DNA from: Isoetes taiwanensis
Lineage: Eukaryota > Streptophyta > Lycopodiopsida > Isoetales > Isoetaceae
DNA: 64,000 bases
Reading direction: 5' to 3'
NCBI GenBank assembly: GCA_021234155.1
Contig: JAJEKV010000032.1
Location: 11,476,099-11,540,098 of the forward strand
Shown here: positions 36,497 to 47,392 of the stretch, in pieces
Layout: the number at the start of each line of letters is the position of its first letter
How positions within the stretch are numbered: the first letter of the stretch is position 1
Notes under the pieces: model-generated
Database searches by the model: none
Told to the model about the DNA's origin: nothing
The model's input: only the letters and a program-made list of their open reading frames with translations
Translations under genes and position numbers: made by a program

Positions 36497-36513
36497 GCCC
36501 AGCGTTGCTGGGC
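36497..36513. other. GCCCAGCGTTGCTGGGC hairpin, copy 1
   Basis: A near-perfect palindromic 17-mer that can fold into a 6-bp stem. The same word lies at 52758-52774 (one change) and at 57816-57831. In all three places a polypyrimidine tract follows about 80-110 bases downstream. Similar CCC...GTTGC...GGG hairpins are found near plant Helitron ends, so a Helitron-like terminus is possible. Confidence 0.6.
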
Positions 36514-36595
36514 ATAGCTAGGAATTATAAATAATACATGGAAGCAAATTGCTAAATGAAATCACGTTCTTAAAATCAAACAACTAAGAGCATTC

Positions 36596-36775
36596 GACCA
36601 CATTTTCGCTTCCCCTTTCGTTTCCTTTTACCTTTCCCTGCTTTTTCCTTTTCTTATCCCTTTCCTTTTTTTCATATTCTATTCTATTCTTCCCCCCTTT
36701 TTTTTGTTTGTTTTTCCCTTTCCCTTTTCTCCTATTTTTGTTTGCTCTTTCTTTTTCTTCTTTTTGGGTTGCCCC
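36596..36775 (+). repeat. Polypyrimidine tract 1 (about 180 bp)
   Basis: Predominantly TTTCCC-type sequence on the plus strand. It is followed by the palindrome-like gggttgcccctagggggc at about 36766, which has a counterpart after tract 2 (53559). Confidence 0.85.
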
Positions 36776-36956
36776 TAGGGGGCAAACCCTCGTTTATGTG
36801 GGTATGTAGGCATATCCAAGTATATGCCGACATATGCCTAGCATATGCTGGTGACTGCTCAAAACTGGCTGCTGCCTGTAAACTCTCGGTCATCCAGCCC
36901 CATTGCCGATCAAATTTGTGCCGGATTACAGCAATCCATCTATGATACGCAGCAAC

Positions 36957-39276
36957 TCATGCCTTGAAAGAAAAGCAAATGTTTCTTGGGTTTCAGAAGG
37001 CAACTCATCACTTTCTATAATTCAGATTGGATGATTAGCATACCCAAGCGAAAATTGGTTGCTGGTAATACATGCCAGGTAAATAGTGCTCGTTCTTTTC
37101 ATAAACTTGTACATGTTTCTAATACTTGCTCCTATGCAGGAAGGTTATGAACCCTTCATCTCATTCCTGAGTCTTGAACAACGGCACAGATTTCTTTTCG
37201 TTATGGCAGCTACACATGTTTTCTATTCATCTCTGACCGTTGTGCTACTCAAGGTTTGAATCCCAGGTTTGAATCCCGCCATTTATGAAATTTTACCATC
37301 AGGGGTTTAAAATCTAAACTATATACTTTTTCCATAGGTCGATCGCTGGAAGGAATGGGTTTAGGTATTTAAGAAGTATCACAGCTCAGGAGCATGGAGT
37401 CGCAATAGTTTTTTATTATGGGTGGTCAGTTAAAAAATAAAGCTTTTCTTCAGCTGCTTTTCCAAACTTGCACCAAATTTGTTTGATAAATGCAGGTTTG
37501 TTTCTTTCATCATTTTGGCCAGTCTGTGACAAAGTCTGACCATCTGGCATTAAGGATGATGGGTTTTACAACTATAAGCACTGAACTCAGTTCTGTTAGA
37601 TGTATTTTTTAAAAGAGTGATGCACTGCCTTGAATTCAATTGCTTCAATTGAGTCAGGTCAAAACAAGTTAGTCACAGAAACTTAATTGGTACTACATAT
37701 GATGATTTCTTGTGGTCACATCAATGCAACCCGTGAAGCATGATGGCCTCATCTAGCATGTCAGTAGAGCAACAGTGTGTGAAATAGCCATATCCTATTC
37801 TACCATTTTGAGAACCATAATTGCAAAGAGATAATTTTTCGATATTGTTGTGCAAAACAATTTTAGAAGCATTTAATTTGCAAATGTAGCACCTCTAACA
37901 AGATATGTCTGCCAGTGTAGGGAACACCATACAGGGGACAAATATGACTTCCATAGTTATATGGTCCGCTCTTTGGAAGATGAATTTAAGGATGTTGTGG
38001 TTATAAGGTGTGCATACATCGTTTTTAGGCCATTTCTCATTTGAGTGCTTTGATGAGTTGCTCAACTAACTTTATGATCTTGATACAGTCCTCTATGGTG
38101 GTTATTTGTAGTACTGTTCGTGTTTTGTAATGTTCATGATGAGTACAATGTAAATTGTAGGTCTCTTGTGTTGGGCTTTGACAAACAAGCTCATCTACAA
38201 CAATCACTAAAACGTCTTGTACATTGCAGGAACAAATTTATATTCCTGGATTTCTCTGTTTCCTGTGGTTGTAAGTTCATTAATCCACACCTGTTCTGCT
38301 TGCTTTGCAACCTTACATTGTTTTAACACTAATCTCTAGTAATTGGGTTGATTCAGCTGGTCGTTATAGTCGGTGCAAAGCTCCAAAGTATCATTGCACT
38401 CCTTGCATTTGAGAGTTTAGGACTGTCAGGTTGGTTTCATAGGCCATGTCTCCTTCTCTAATTTGATACATTTTATACTTTTTCAAGATAATTTTGAGCT
38501 TGCAACATTCATTTGAATTTGGGTATGTAATCAACTACAATGATACTTGCATACAGTAGTCAGATTGCAATGGTTATGCAATTTATTAGACTGCATCTAT
38601 GCTATCTATCATGACTATGCTAAATGATACGAAACATCACCATAATGAATTAGTTTAACTCTGCATGGCGTCCGATAAGGGATCTGTATATGCTCGCGTG
38701 CTCTCTGGGTATGAATCTAACCTTTTTTCTAACTCAGATTAAGGTTTTATGCCTGAGTGTGTAAGCTTCAGAAAGTTGTAGATTCTCTTTTTCTCATGCA
38801 AGCCTGTAAATCTTGAATTGTCGCCTATGCTTGCAGATTTGTTGTCCAGGTGTTTTGCAGTTATAGTACATTGCCACTTTATGCACTTGTCACCCAGGTA
38901 ATGCCACATAGTATAGATTGTATTTTGCTTGAACATAATGTTCAATTGCTTGCTGCAAATAGGATCCAGGTACAAGGCTGCCATATTCAAGGAGACTATA
39001 GTTAACAAAATTCATATGTGGCGCGAGGCTGCAAAACGTCATCATCACAATGGAAATATGCATGGAGGGTCAGAGCACAGTACAACTAGTAATAGTAGAT
39101 ATACTCACTATGGGAGCGAAAATCCCATAATAACTGAAATGCAAGAACAGGCAAACTGTGATGAAGGCTACAAGCAGGGCCATGATGGAAGAGCTGGTGC
39201 TGATGCCGGAGTTACCCATCGTACTATTACTGATTCGCAGATCTCTAATCTAATTGACAGACAGGAATGGCTTTGA
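36957..39276 (+). pseudogene. MLO-family membrane protein, 5'-incomplete pseudogene
   Basis: At least eight exon pieces carry MLO blocks in order. They are: a decayed TM1-TM2 region (36957-37078); 37140-37253 (EGYEPFISFLSLEQRHRFLF); 37338-37358 (VDRWKEW); from 37496 (CFFHHFGQSVTKSDHLALR); 37921-38007 (KYDFHSYMVRSLEDEFK); 38089-38149 (PLWWLFVVLFVF); 38230-38270 (SWISLFPVV); 38357-38429 (VGAKLQSIIALLA); 38463-38540 (LIHFILFQDNFELA); 38837-38897 (FCSYSTLPLYALVTQ); and 38959-39276 (GSRYKAAIFKE, MWREAAK, the calmodulin-binding region). Splice phases agree across 38007/38089 and 38149/38230. MLO proteins are seven-TM, calmodulin-binding plasma-membrane proteins. Damage: no first exon, a frameshift near 38450, TGA at 38514, and the last acceptor reads AA (38957-38958) where AG is needed. 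Calls are by eye. Confidence 0.85.
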
Positions 39277-39773
39277 TCGTAGAACCACGGCATTTTAAAG
39301 CCATTGTTTGTAATGCAGCCTGCAGCCAGACTGTATTCTTCGTCGTAAAATGAAGACTTTTTCAGTTACAGATTTGTAAAATGAAGCTGGAGCCCAATTT
39401 CTTTTAAAATTTGTGCTAAATTTGCCACCAAGCCGAATAAGCTGTTCATTTGCCTACATAATTTCTACCTCTACATCATAAAGCATTCCCTGCTAGACGC
39501 CAGACGTGAATTGCACTTAAAGCACCGCAGCAATTTCGTCACACGCCAAAGAATGAGATCCAGCTTTCTCGCATTTTAAGTGCCCATCTTCTTCATCCTT
39601 TCTCTGTTCGTCATGTTCTTACTTGAAGCCTGTCTATCATTTGCCAGGTAATAACAGCAGAATCCTAGTGAATGATTAAGTAAACTCAATCAGAAACATC
39701 AGTGTTAATGCTAGAAAAGAATCAATAGAAACCTGCAATCTGACACTAAGTTCCATGGAGAATGAATAGACAC
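39277..39773. other. No gene seen
   Basis: AT-rich sequence between the end of the MLO relic and the hydrolase-like region. No motif recognised. Confidence 0.4.
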
Positions 39774-40446
39774 CTGAAAGTGCAACTAAGTTTGCAAGAA
39801 ATTCTTGGCTAGCTGCAACATCAACTGCATCTTCATTCTCCGTAAACATTGTAAAAGTTGGAATCCTTGACAATGTCTCCAGTGAATATTGCTGTCTAAG
39901 TCGACTTCCAAATACATCAATTGCAGCAACACATGCCAGGGTGAACTGCAGTGCAAGATCCCATCCTGTCTTTTTCAAATCCAATGGGCCTGTTAGAAGG
40001 ATAAATTGACGCATAGCTTCATTTATTCCCTGCAAAGGAGAAAACATCAATACATTCATACACAATTATCTAGAAAAGTACTCATATATATGTTGCATAA
40101 GGGCAGAGTAAACCTTTATGAATGGGGCATAAGCCACTGCTTTTGATATTTTATCTGGATGAGCAACAGCAAGAGATAAAGCAACAGCTCCACCAACAGA
40201 TATTCCAACTGTAAATACAGGACCCGGCAGAGCACTGACTTCTTCCAAATGTTCTTCAGCCTCACGAAGGTGTCTCAAATGAGAAGAATCAAAATATCTG
40301 TAATAATCAGGAAGGATTACCACGCAAAAAGATATATATATATGCCTTAACTTGTGTAGTTGGAGAGCAGCAATGACTCCATTTTGACAGTCAAGGGCTT
40401 GGTCTATTGATGATTGGACTCCAAGATAAGATATTTGTTGGTCCAT
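39774..40446 (-). pseudogene. Alpha/beta-hydrolase fold gene fragment
   Basis: Minus-strand exons fit splice consensus: about 40352-40446 (SSIDQALDCQNGVIAAL), 40114-40297 (HLREAEEHLEEV, then FTVGISVGGAVALSLA) and 39774-40029 (GINEAMRQFILLTGPLDL to TFTMFTENEDAVDV). VGISVGGA contains the GxSxG nucleophile elbow of alpha/beta hydrolases, and HPDKISKAVAYAPF fits the strand and helix after it. The TFTMFTENED strand could carry the acid residue; no catalytic His is found. The first intron would be only 54 bases, and the frame upstream of 40446 meets a TAG near 40481. I infer a fragment or pseudogene with unknown substrate. An intact gene with small exons outside this stretch is not excluded. Confidence 0.6.
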
Positions 40447-41768
40447 TTGATGATACTGAATTGATACCAGAATAGGTGTATCATGCTAGATCAAAATAGC
40501 CTGGAAGAATTCTTCTTTCTGGTAAACGAACTGCTCATGTCTATAGTCTGGAAGCATTATAGACAACGTGACGATGTCTCCGTCAGGCAGGAGGGAATGC
40601 AACCATCTTTTGTTGTAGTGCATTCTTATGTAGAAGAAAGCCAAAGCACCATAAGGAACAAAGGGGTAGAGGGACAGTATGCTGTTCATGAGACACCTGC
40701 TAACAAAATTTAACTCCTCTGGTATTTTGGTTTACAATGCAACATATCTTTCCAGTAAAAACCTTCTCTGCATTACCAGAAAAACAATGCTATCAAATGT
40801 GCTTTTGATGATGCTCGTATAAGCTCGTTGTCACGTTCACGATGTTTCAGTTTTGTCAGAAGCTCTGGAATCTCCAAACCATTTTGCTCTTAGATCACCT
40901 GATGAGGTGAGATTCGCTTTCCTGCATATGAACCATGAAATTAGGAGCAGTAGTCTAACTCCAATGGATTTCCTACTTCTGCATGTCAACGCTCATCTAC
41001 TTTGGGACTAATTCATAGTTAATGCAAAGGCTTCTAAGTCTTTCTCCAGACATGATGGACATAGTCTCTGCTATCAATACTGGTGATCATGTTGAGTCCT
41101 TTCAAAGGTACAAACTCCCCCTTAAATAGAGCAAAATTACTGTTTGGAATTATCATGATAGACAAACAGTTAATTCATGGAGTTACACACTTCTTGTCAC
41201 AGAGCAGGCTAGCAACCAGGCATTAGATGTTAAACTGTATAGTGCTGCAATAATGCTCCATGAATGAGGGCATCTGAAGTCTAGCTAGAAGCTGTCTCTG
41301 AGCAAGGAAGACCTTAGAAGCTCTGTTTTGCTTTGTATTAGCTTGTTGAGCAATATAACAAACAATCTCGGATGCATTGCCAAAACCTAATGCCACAGAG
41401 GAAGTTCTATTCAACATCCAGGCTCCCTGATTATTCATTTGTCTCATGGCCACCTGGATATTTGTCTATGGCGATGTTATAGAACAAGGAATGATGTTTG
41501 TGCATCGATCAGACAACAATAGCATAGGCATCGTATTTTATTTATCACTCATATAGTACCTCAGAATGCCTCTTGCGAGCAAGAAAAGTCTTGCAAATAT
41601 ATGACCCAGTTGCACAACGCAATGCCAACCACAGTAAGAGTTGGACATTCATATCATATGATAATGCTTTTATGACTAAGAATGTTTGAACACAAAGTAC
41701 ATAATAATATTCATTGTGGATTAACATGAATTTCGAACTTATGCGCGACAATGCCTACCATATATTTA
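40447..41768. other. Unassigned stretch, possible further hydrolase exons
   Basis: Minus-strand open pieces at 40486-40689 (a hydrophilic LLPDGDIVTLSIMLPDY segment) and 41223-41453 could be upstream exons of the hydrolase-like gene, but I see no domain match or convincing splice linkage. Confidence 0.35.
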
Positions 41769-43379
41769 CTAGTACAAGATTGAGTGATTTGCCACCCAAT
41801 GTATGCATTTTCCCTTATTTTTGTGATCCACGTCATCACATGAAGACATGACACTTGCAGGACGTGGCTGTCCTGCGTAACCACCGCTGCCTGACGTCTC
41901 TCCGACATCATTTGGTCCCTTCGTCAAAAGTTCTAGCTTGACATCCCAAAGTTTATCACATATTTGCTCAAAACTAGGGCGTTCATCTGCTTTGTACTGC
42001 CAGCAACATTTTATCAACTCTTGAAGGCTGTTTAGAGTAGCATTGCCACTTGGTAATGTAGGCCTTTTCCAGTTCTCGAGGTTGCCTTTCTTATCCAGAT
42101 GATCATTCATCTTATCAATATCTTCCGATGGAAATGGTGTTTTTCCTGTAAGAATCTGACAAAAGACCATAGCAAAACTAAAAACATCCACTTTCCTTGT
42201 GTATAAGATCACTTCTTCCAGCACTTCTGGGGCCATATACATCATTGTACCTGCATACTGTGTATTAGAAAGACCTGTCCAAAAACCTGCTCGAGCAATC
42301 CCAAAATCAGCAAGCTTGATGAGCAAGCTTTTATCCTTCCTCCTTTTGATCAGAACATTAGATGGTTTTAGATCTCGGTATATGACATTACTGTTGTACA
42401 ATTGTTTCATTCCTGTCGCGATCTGGAGCATTATGTCAACTGATTCCAATATACTTGTTATTTCCTTCTTTTCAATGAGTTCATTAAGATCTTTGTCCAT
42501 CAGCTCTAGAACAAGGACCTTTTTCCCTTCCTTTTCTGAGTGTCCTAATACCTGCGCTACATGGGAGGGGTAATTAGGCAGTAATGTCTCAAACGCTCTA
42601 AGCCCATTGTTAAAGCTGGATTCAGAATTGAATTCTTTTACGGCTACAGGTAAATTACCCCAAATTGCCCTTGTGACCTTTCCAAAAGGGCCCTCTCCTA
42701 AAACCTTTTTTGAATATGCTATATCTTTACTGTCAATAGTGGGTACTTTTGGACCACCTTCATCCTGCTCCTGCTCCTGCTCCTGCTGACCTTCTCCTAA
42801 GATAAAGGGCATCACCCTAGAGATACTTTTCTTGTAAGTCCATCTAGAAACTTTAAAGGATCTGAAACTATCGATCAGCGCTTGCCTGTCCTCTTTGCAA
42901 GCCCATACAAGGCTAGTCTGCAGAGTGCTATAGTCACATTCTACTTTTCTTTTAAGTTGACCAAGCATTTCTTCTTTTTGAGGAGACTCAGGAATTATAA
43001 GAAAATTCATCATCCAAGCATACCTTTTAACATTTTCAAGGATCTCAGGAAACTCACCTGCACTTCTCAGAACGATGGAATAGCAATGCACATCTGGTTG
43101 GGCTTTGCACGCACAGGTTTGCAGGAGTTCTTCGCCATCTTTTAAAACTCTGGCCAACTCTGTTCCCACTGCCGTTGCAGCTTCTGAGGATGTTTGATCT
43201 CTAAAGAGACCAATCCACCAGTGCTCTACATAGTAGGCTACACAATCTACCAAGGATTTGAAGAGCAGACACTGCTTCTCATAAATCATGTGCCTGGGGG
43301 AGCTGCTGCCTCGCTTCCGGTACAGACTGATAATTTCAGAAGCCCAAGCATGAGGTTGTTGCTCCATTGCTATCGGCAA
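41769..43379 (-). CDS. MLKL-like protein kinase K2 (intact copy)
   Basis: 536 codons without interruption. Residues 1-195 are a helical domain, resembling in layout the N-terminal domain of plant MLKL-type proteins; a short Glu/Gln linker follows. The kinase domain has P-loop GEGPFGKV (228-235), Lys248 in VAVKEF, YRDLKPSN (334-341), DFG (358-360) and APE (383-385). The catalytic loop has Tyr where His is usual, but Asp336 and Lys338 are kept, so activity is plausible. The tail after about residue 490 is Gly/Ser/Asp-rich. MLKL-type proteins act in immunity and cell death at membranes; the role here is inferred. The start at 43379 is the first Met; in K1 and K3 the protein begins about 45 residues further upstream, but here a one-base insertion and a TAG block that extension, so K2 may be N-terminally shortened. 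Confidence 0.85.
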   Translation of the reverse strand: MPIAMEQQPHAWASEIISLYRKRGSSSPRHMIYEKQCLLFKSLVDCVAYYVEHWWIGLFRDQTSSEAATAVGTELARVLKDGEELLQTCACKAQPDVHCYSIVLRSAGEFPEILENVKRYAWMMNFLIIPESPQKEEMLGQLKRKVECDYSTLQTSLVWACKEDRQALIDSFRSFKVSRWTYKKSISRVMPFILGEGQQEQEQEQDEGGPKVPTIDSKDIAYSKKVLGEGPFGKVTRAIWGNLPVAVKEFNSESSFNNGLRAFETLLPNYPSHVAQVLGHSEKEGKKVLVLELMDKDLNELIEKKEITSILESVDIMLQIATGMKQLYNSNVIYRDLKPSNVLIKRRKDKSLLIKLADFGIARAGFWTGLSNTQYAGTMMYMAPEVLEEVILYTRKVDVFSFAMVFCQILTGKTPFPSEDIDKMNDHLDKKGNLENWKRPTLPSGNATLNSLQELIKCCWQYKADERPSFEQICDKLWDVKLELLTKGPNDVGETSGSGGYAGQPRPASVMSSCDDVDHKNKGKCIHWVANHSILY

Positions 43380-43560
43380 AGTAGCTATAGCCTAGTTAGA
43401 TATGTCAATCCCTTTCCATTCTGTACATTTATGCAGCCCTTTCAACTGTGGCGTACAGGCATATTGTCAGCTGCACGATTACTCTGACTCGTTCTAAACA
43501 GAGCACGACTTGTTATTAATTAATAAATATTAAAATGGAAAAGGAGTGAAAAAAAGAAGC

Positions 43561-44175
43561 TTACTATTTCGCAGTTTTACGGCCTTTGTAACAATGTTAA
43601 GCTGCAAAATAGTAACACTTTATGTTGCAGTCTAAAATGTCCCTAAAGTGTCCCATAAGTTGAGGCGTGGACATTATATCATATATATTCTTTATTATTT
43701 AGTAAAGGAACTTTTATTAAAATTACGCTCCTTTTATTGCATTCTTGAATCTAGTAACTTTGCCCAGATTTCAAGGAGCGGTGCCGCACATTCTTCCTCC
43801 ATCACTATTTCTTATGCATACTCTCTACGACTGCATATGTGATCTTCAAGATTGCTGGAGAGCAGGGCCGCTATATCCACAACAAAAAGAGCTTCTTCTT
43901 CAGTGTAGCCATCAAAGGGAACTGTTGGGCGCTCATTAAAGCTTGGGGGATCGTATCGGCCTTTTTAATGGAGGCTTCAACGGTTCCGACATTGTGAATC
44001 TCTGCAGCAAGCATTTTGGATGGACGGAACTAGACAGATTTGAACCTTTGACGCCATAGCCAGGCCGGGTTCGAGGTTTTATAAGCGGGCCTAACAAGGC
44101 AACTGCAAGTGTGAAACCATAAGCCATAGCCATAGTCGCGGCCTCCGCAGCTCGCTCGCCGCCGGGTCCTTTACA
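43561..44175. mobile_element. About 615-bp insertion in the K2 upstream segment
   Basis: K1 and K3 read gaagcc(a/g)taaaattttc continuously, whereas K2 reads gaagc, then 615 unrelated bases, then ccataaaattttc. The insert starts with a hairpin: ttactatttcgcag (43561-43574) pairs with ctgcaaaatagtaa (43601-43614). No coding capacity is recognised. The type of element is unknown and no clear terminal repeats or target-site duplication are seen, so a rearrangement is also possible. Confidence 0.55.
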
Positions 44176-44410
44176 GGCCATAAAATTTTCAAAACAAATT
44201 TTATATAATACGTAATATTATATTTCTTATATGAAGAAGACGTGGTGCATGGTAGATAAGCATATTGCAATATAGCAAGTCAAAAGAAAAGAGGGTGACT
44301 AACACGGTTTTAAGGATATGTTCGCAACACCCGTCATGAGCATATGAAGTATAGATCTAAGCAAGTGAAGCACCAAAATAACATTGTAATATCCCTAGTG
44401 AAGGCAAACT

Positions 44411-44426
44411 AGTAATGCCATCTCGA
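44411..44426. repeat. L1 target-site duplication, left
   Basis: agtaatgccatctcga, identical to 50504-50519. The two copies flank the L1 element exactly. Confidence 0.9.
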
Positions 44427-44685
44427 GGGAAAGAGCTGAATAAACATGTCGATTGGAGAGTAAAGCCGCTCACCAGAGCGGCAATGTGGGAAAAAAGTCG
44501 ACCTTGAGGGGAAAAAACAGACACGCGATGGTTCTGGTAGGAAAATCGGGGGCTCTGAGCCCCTGCCGGATGTCGCTATACCCAGGCCTGCAATAGCGGC
44601 GTCCTATGGAGCAGAAAAAATCGATGGCGGAGAGATAGAGCGTGGTATGTATTTGGGGTTCTGAGGGACGTAGGAAGCGGCTCTG

Positions 44686-45855
44686 GTGAGGCATGGGGTT
44701 TACAACGGCTCTGGTGAGGCTTGGGGTTTACAGGGACAGAATGAAGCGGTTCTAGTGAGGCAGAACGAAGCGGCTATTATGAAGCATGGCGTGATTGCAG
44801 GAGAAAACACAATCTTTGGAGGAAACAAGCGTAAGTTTGGAAAAGATAAAAAAGGGGTAAGCAATTCCATGAATTTTTGTACTGATGGTAAACATGAAGG
44901 GCTTGAAAATCGTGGAAGCATGGACTCCACTGTAAGCAATAATGAAAATAAGAGTTTTAATCACTGGAAACAGGGCAATACTTTAGAAAGAATCGTAAGA
45001 CCGTGTTTTTTTGAATGGATTAAGAAAGGAATTCCAAACGAATCTCGTAGCAACAAGTAGAAGAGGCCTTGAATTCCCTCTCCTCTAAAAACTTGTCTCC
45101 GCCAATTTAGAACGACTCCTTCGGTCGGCCGAGTATCAAACCGGAAAATGGCAATCTTAAAGTAACGAGAGATAAGCCACTCAAGGCATATCGGGGAATA
45201 TGGAAAATCTAATTTCTAAAGGCAGTGGTGGGATTTTTTTACGGGAGGTTTTGGACTACTGAGGAAACTACAAAACCCGGCTCACAAGGCATCTTGTTGC
45301 TCACGAATATGCCGTAATTTCAAACCATCAAAGCTATTGGGAGTAATTTTTTCCTAATTCTATTTGATGATGAGAAAGCGATGGAAAAGATAGTCTCTAG
45401 GGGTGTAGATAAGCCGGGGAATTTGTGCTATACCAATACTATACTCGGGTTTCACCCCGGATAAATTGTCCATTTGTTAAACTTCCTGTTGGCTTGAGAT
45501 AGAACGACTTCCAATGGATATGCTTGACTCGAATTTTTAATTGCCATAGCAAAGAGCACGGGGACATACATAACTCACTCGGATCGCAAAGGGACCAAGG
45601 ATCTGTGTGGGCATTACAGCAGCAGAAGGCATTCCACAATTTACTCTCGTGCGAAGTGGGACATACTATTCCTTATTCAAGTTGAGACTCATAAACGGAT
45701 GGGAGATTAGAAGGATGTTCCCCACAATGGAAATTAAGGGTCTAGAAGATTGTTTTGTGTTCGGGAGAGAGTCACAAGGCAATGTCAAAGTAGCAGCAAA
45801 AAAGACAACCAAGCTACCGAAAAAAAAAACAACCAAGCCGCCGCGACAATATTAA
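44686..45855 (+). pseudogene. L1 ORF1 remnant (DUF4283-like)
   Basis: An open piece at 44686-45060 (hydrophilic, Asn/Lys/Gly-rich) is followed by broken frames. Around 45330-45460 a LILFDDEKAMEKI-like stretch and a CYTNTILGFHPG-like stretch recall the DUF4283 domain that opens plant L1 ORF1 proteins. A Lys-rich basic segment lies at about 45790-45850. ORF1 proteins bind the element RNA. Stops in all frames show it is not functional. Confidence 0.6.
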
Positions 45856-46285
45856 AGTAGCGGTGAAAAGGTAATAGAGATAAATGGGGAAGAAAAGGGG
45901 AAAAGACCATCTAAACCAGGTGTGAAATGGAATGTGACGTTTTAATGCCATCTAAAGTAAACTTAACTAGACAAGAGGCAAGAGCGAGGGGTAAACATTG
46001 AAAAGAAAAAAGGAACAAAAGCAAATGAAGATGGGTGGGCCAGTCAAACATATTTAAATGGTGGCAGAATTAAAAATCAGATGCGAAAGAGGTTGCCCAA
46101 TCCCGGAGGTACCATAAAAAATCTCACAGGTCATAACTATCCCAAGGTGCAAGAAACTGTAGAGAATCACGAGGAGGAAGTACCAACTGAGTATATGGCA
46201 GTAGAATATCAAGCTGCTAATGAGGAGTTTCCAGTGCATAACAATAGATGGGCGGATTTACCAATGGATGAAAATATAGAAGATC

Positions 46286-47288
46286 TTGTTGATGGAATGC
46301 CAAGAAAAAAGAGGATTATACCAAGATCGGAAGAACAGTGCTATGAGACAACATCATCCAGTCAACCGAATGTGTTCTCTAATGGAATATAAAATCCTTA
46401 ACTGGAACATCAGGGGGGTAAAATCCTCTGAATCCAAAGGCAGTAGGCTATCTCTAGCATTGAAAAAGATTTCCCCAGATATTGTTTGTTTTCAGGAACA
46501 TAAATGTAAGAAGGAAGAAGTTGGGGTTTTGCTTAACTTACTAGGAAAAGATTATATGGGTATCATGTCGTCTAGCGGCAGTTCTAGTGCAGGAACCTTT
46601 ATTGCATGGAGAAAACAATTGAAACTTCTATCGACATATACAGATAATTTTGGGAGGTGCGCAATAGTAACCTGGTATGCTCATGGTAAAAAATGGGGAG
46701 TGATAAATATTTACGCACATAATCAAGCCAGGCAAAGAGCTTCCTTATGGGCCAGTGTGAAAAACAAACTGAAAAACTTTGACAGAGATACACGGTGGAT
46801 TATGGTTGGGGACTTTAATATGGTAGAAAGTAGTAGTGATAGATATGGAGGCGGGATCGAAGTTGTACATGGATTTGAAAGGGAACAATGGTTGAGCATG
46901 CTTAACGAATTGGGATTCATGGAACTTCTGAGGGAGATCCGGGCTTCACATGGTGTAATGGTTGGATTGCCCCTTCCTTATGGGCGGTGTGAAAAACAAA
47001 CCGAAAAACTTTGTGAGAGATACACGGTGGATTATGGTTGGGGACTTTAATATGGTAGAAAGTAGTAGTGATAGATATGGAGGCGGGATCGAAGTTGTAC
47101 ATGGATTTGAAAGGGAACAATGGTTGAGCATGCTTAACGAATTGGGATTCATGGAACTACAGGGAGATCCAGGCTTCACATGGTGTAATGGTTGGATTGG
47201 TGATATAGGGGGGCATATGCGGCATGGCGAGGTGCTATGTAAGCTCTCACGTCTTACAAGAAAGGAACATGTCATTGTACCGTCATAA
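46286..47288 (+). pseudogene. L1 APE-type endonuclease with internal duplication
   Basis: The frame at 46286-47050 has KILNWNIRGVKSSESKGSRL (catalytic Asn), FQEHKCKKEE (catalytic Glu), VINIYAHN, MVGDFNMVES and GFMELL. The segment 46741-46973 is then repeated at 46974-47206, so GDFNMVES and the following strand occur twice; the second copy is read at 46962-47288. The downstream TWCNG (usual FTWSN) follows the second copy. The duplication splits the endonuclease and breaks the frame. The first Met lies about 100 bases upstream of the conserved start and is probably not the natural initiation site. Confidence 0.88.
46741..47206 (+). repeat. 233-bp tandem duplication within the L1 endonuclease
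   Basis: Two copies, 46741-46973 and 46974-47206, begin ttccttatgggc and share all but a few bases. The near identity shows it arose after insertion or late in the element's life, by slippage or unequal exchange. Confidence 0.9.
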
Positions 47289-47392
47289 TCTCTTAGAGAA
47301 CTCTATTTCGATCACAATCCAGATTATATGCTCTTCTAGAGTTAGTACCTCTAAACCATTAAAGCAGTCTTGATTGAACCCAGATTTCTTAA

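Noticed and set aside
41223-41453. 76-codon minus-strand ORF as a gene
   Set aside because: No domain, no convincing splice links and no conservation to compare. It may be an exon of the hydrolase-like gene but the support is too weak to list.
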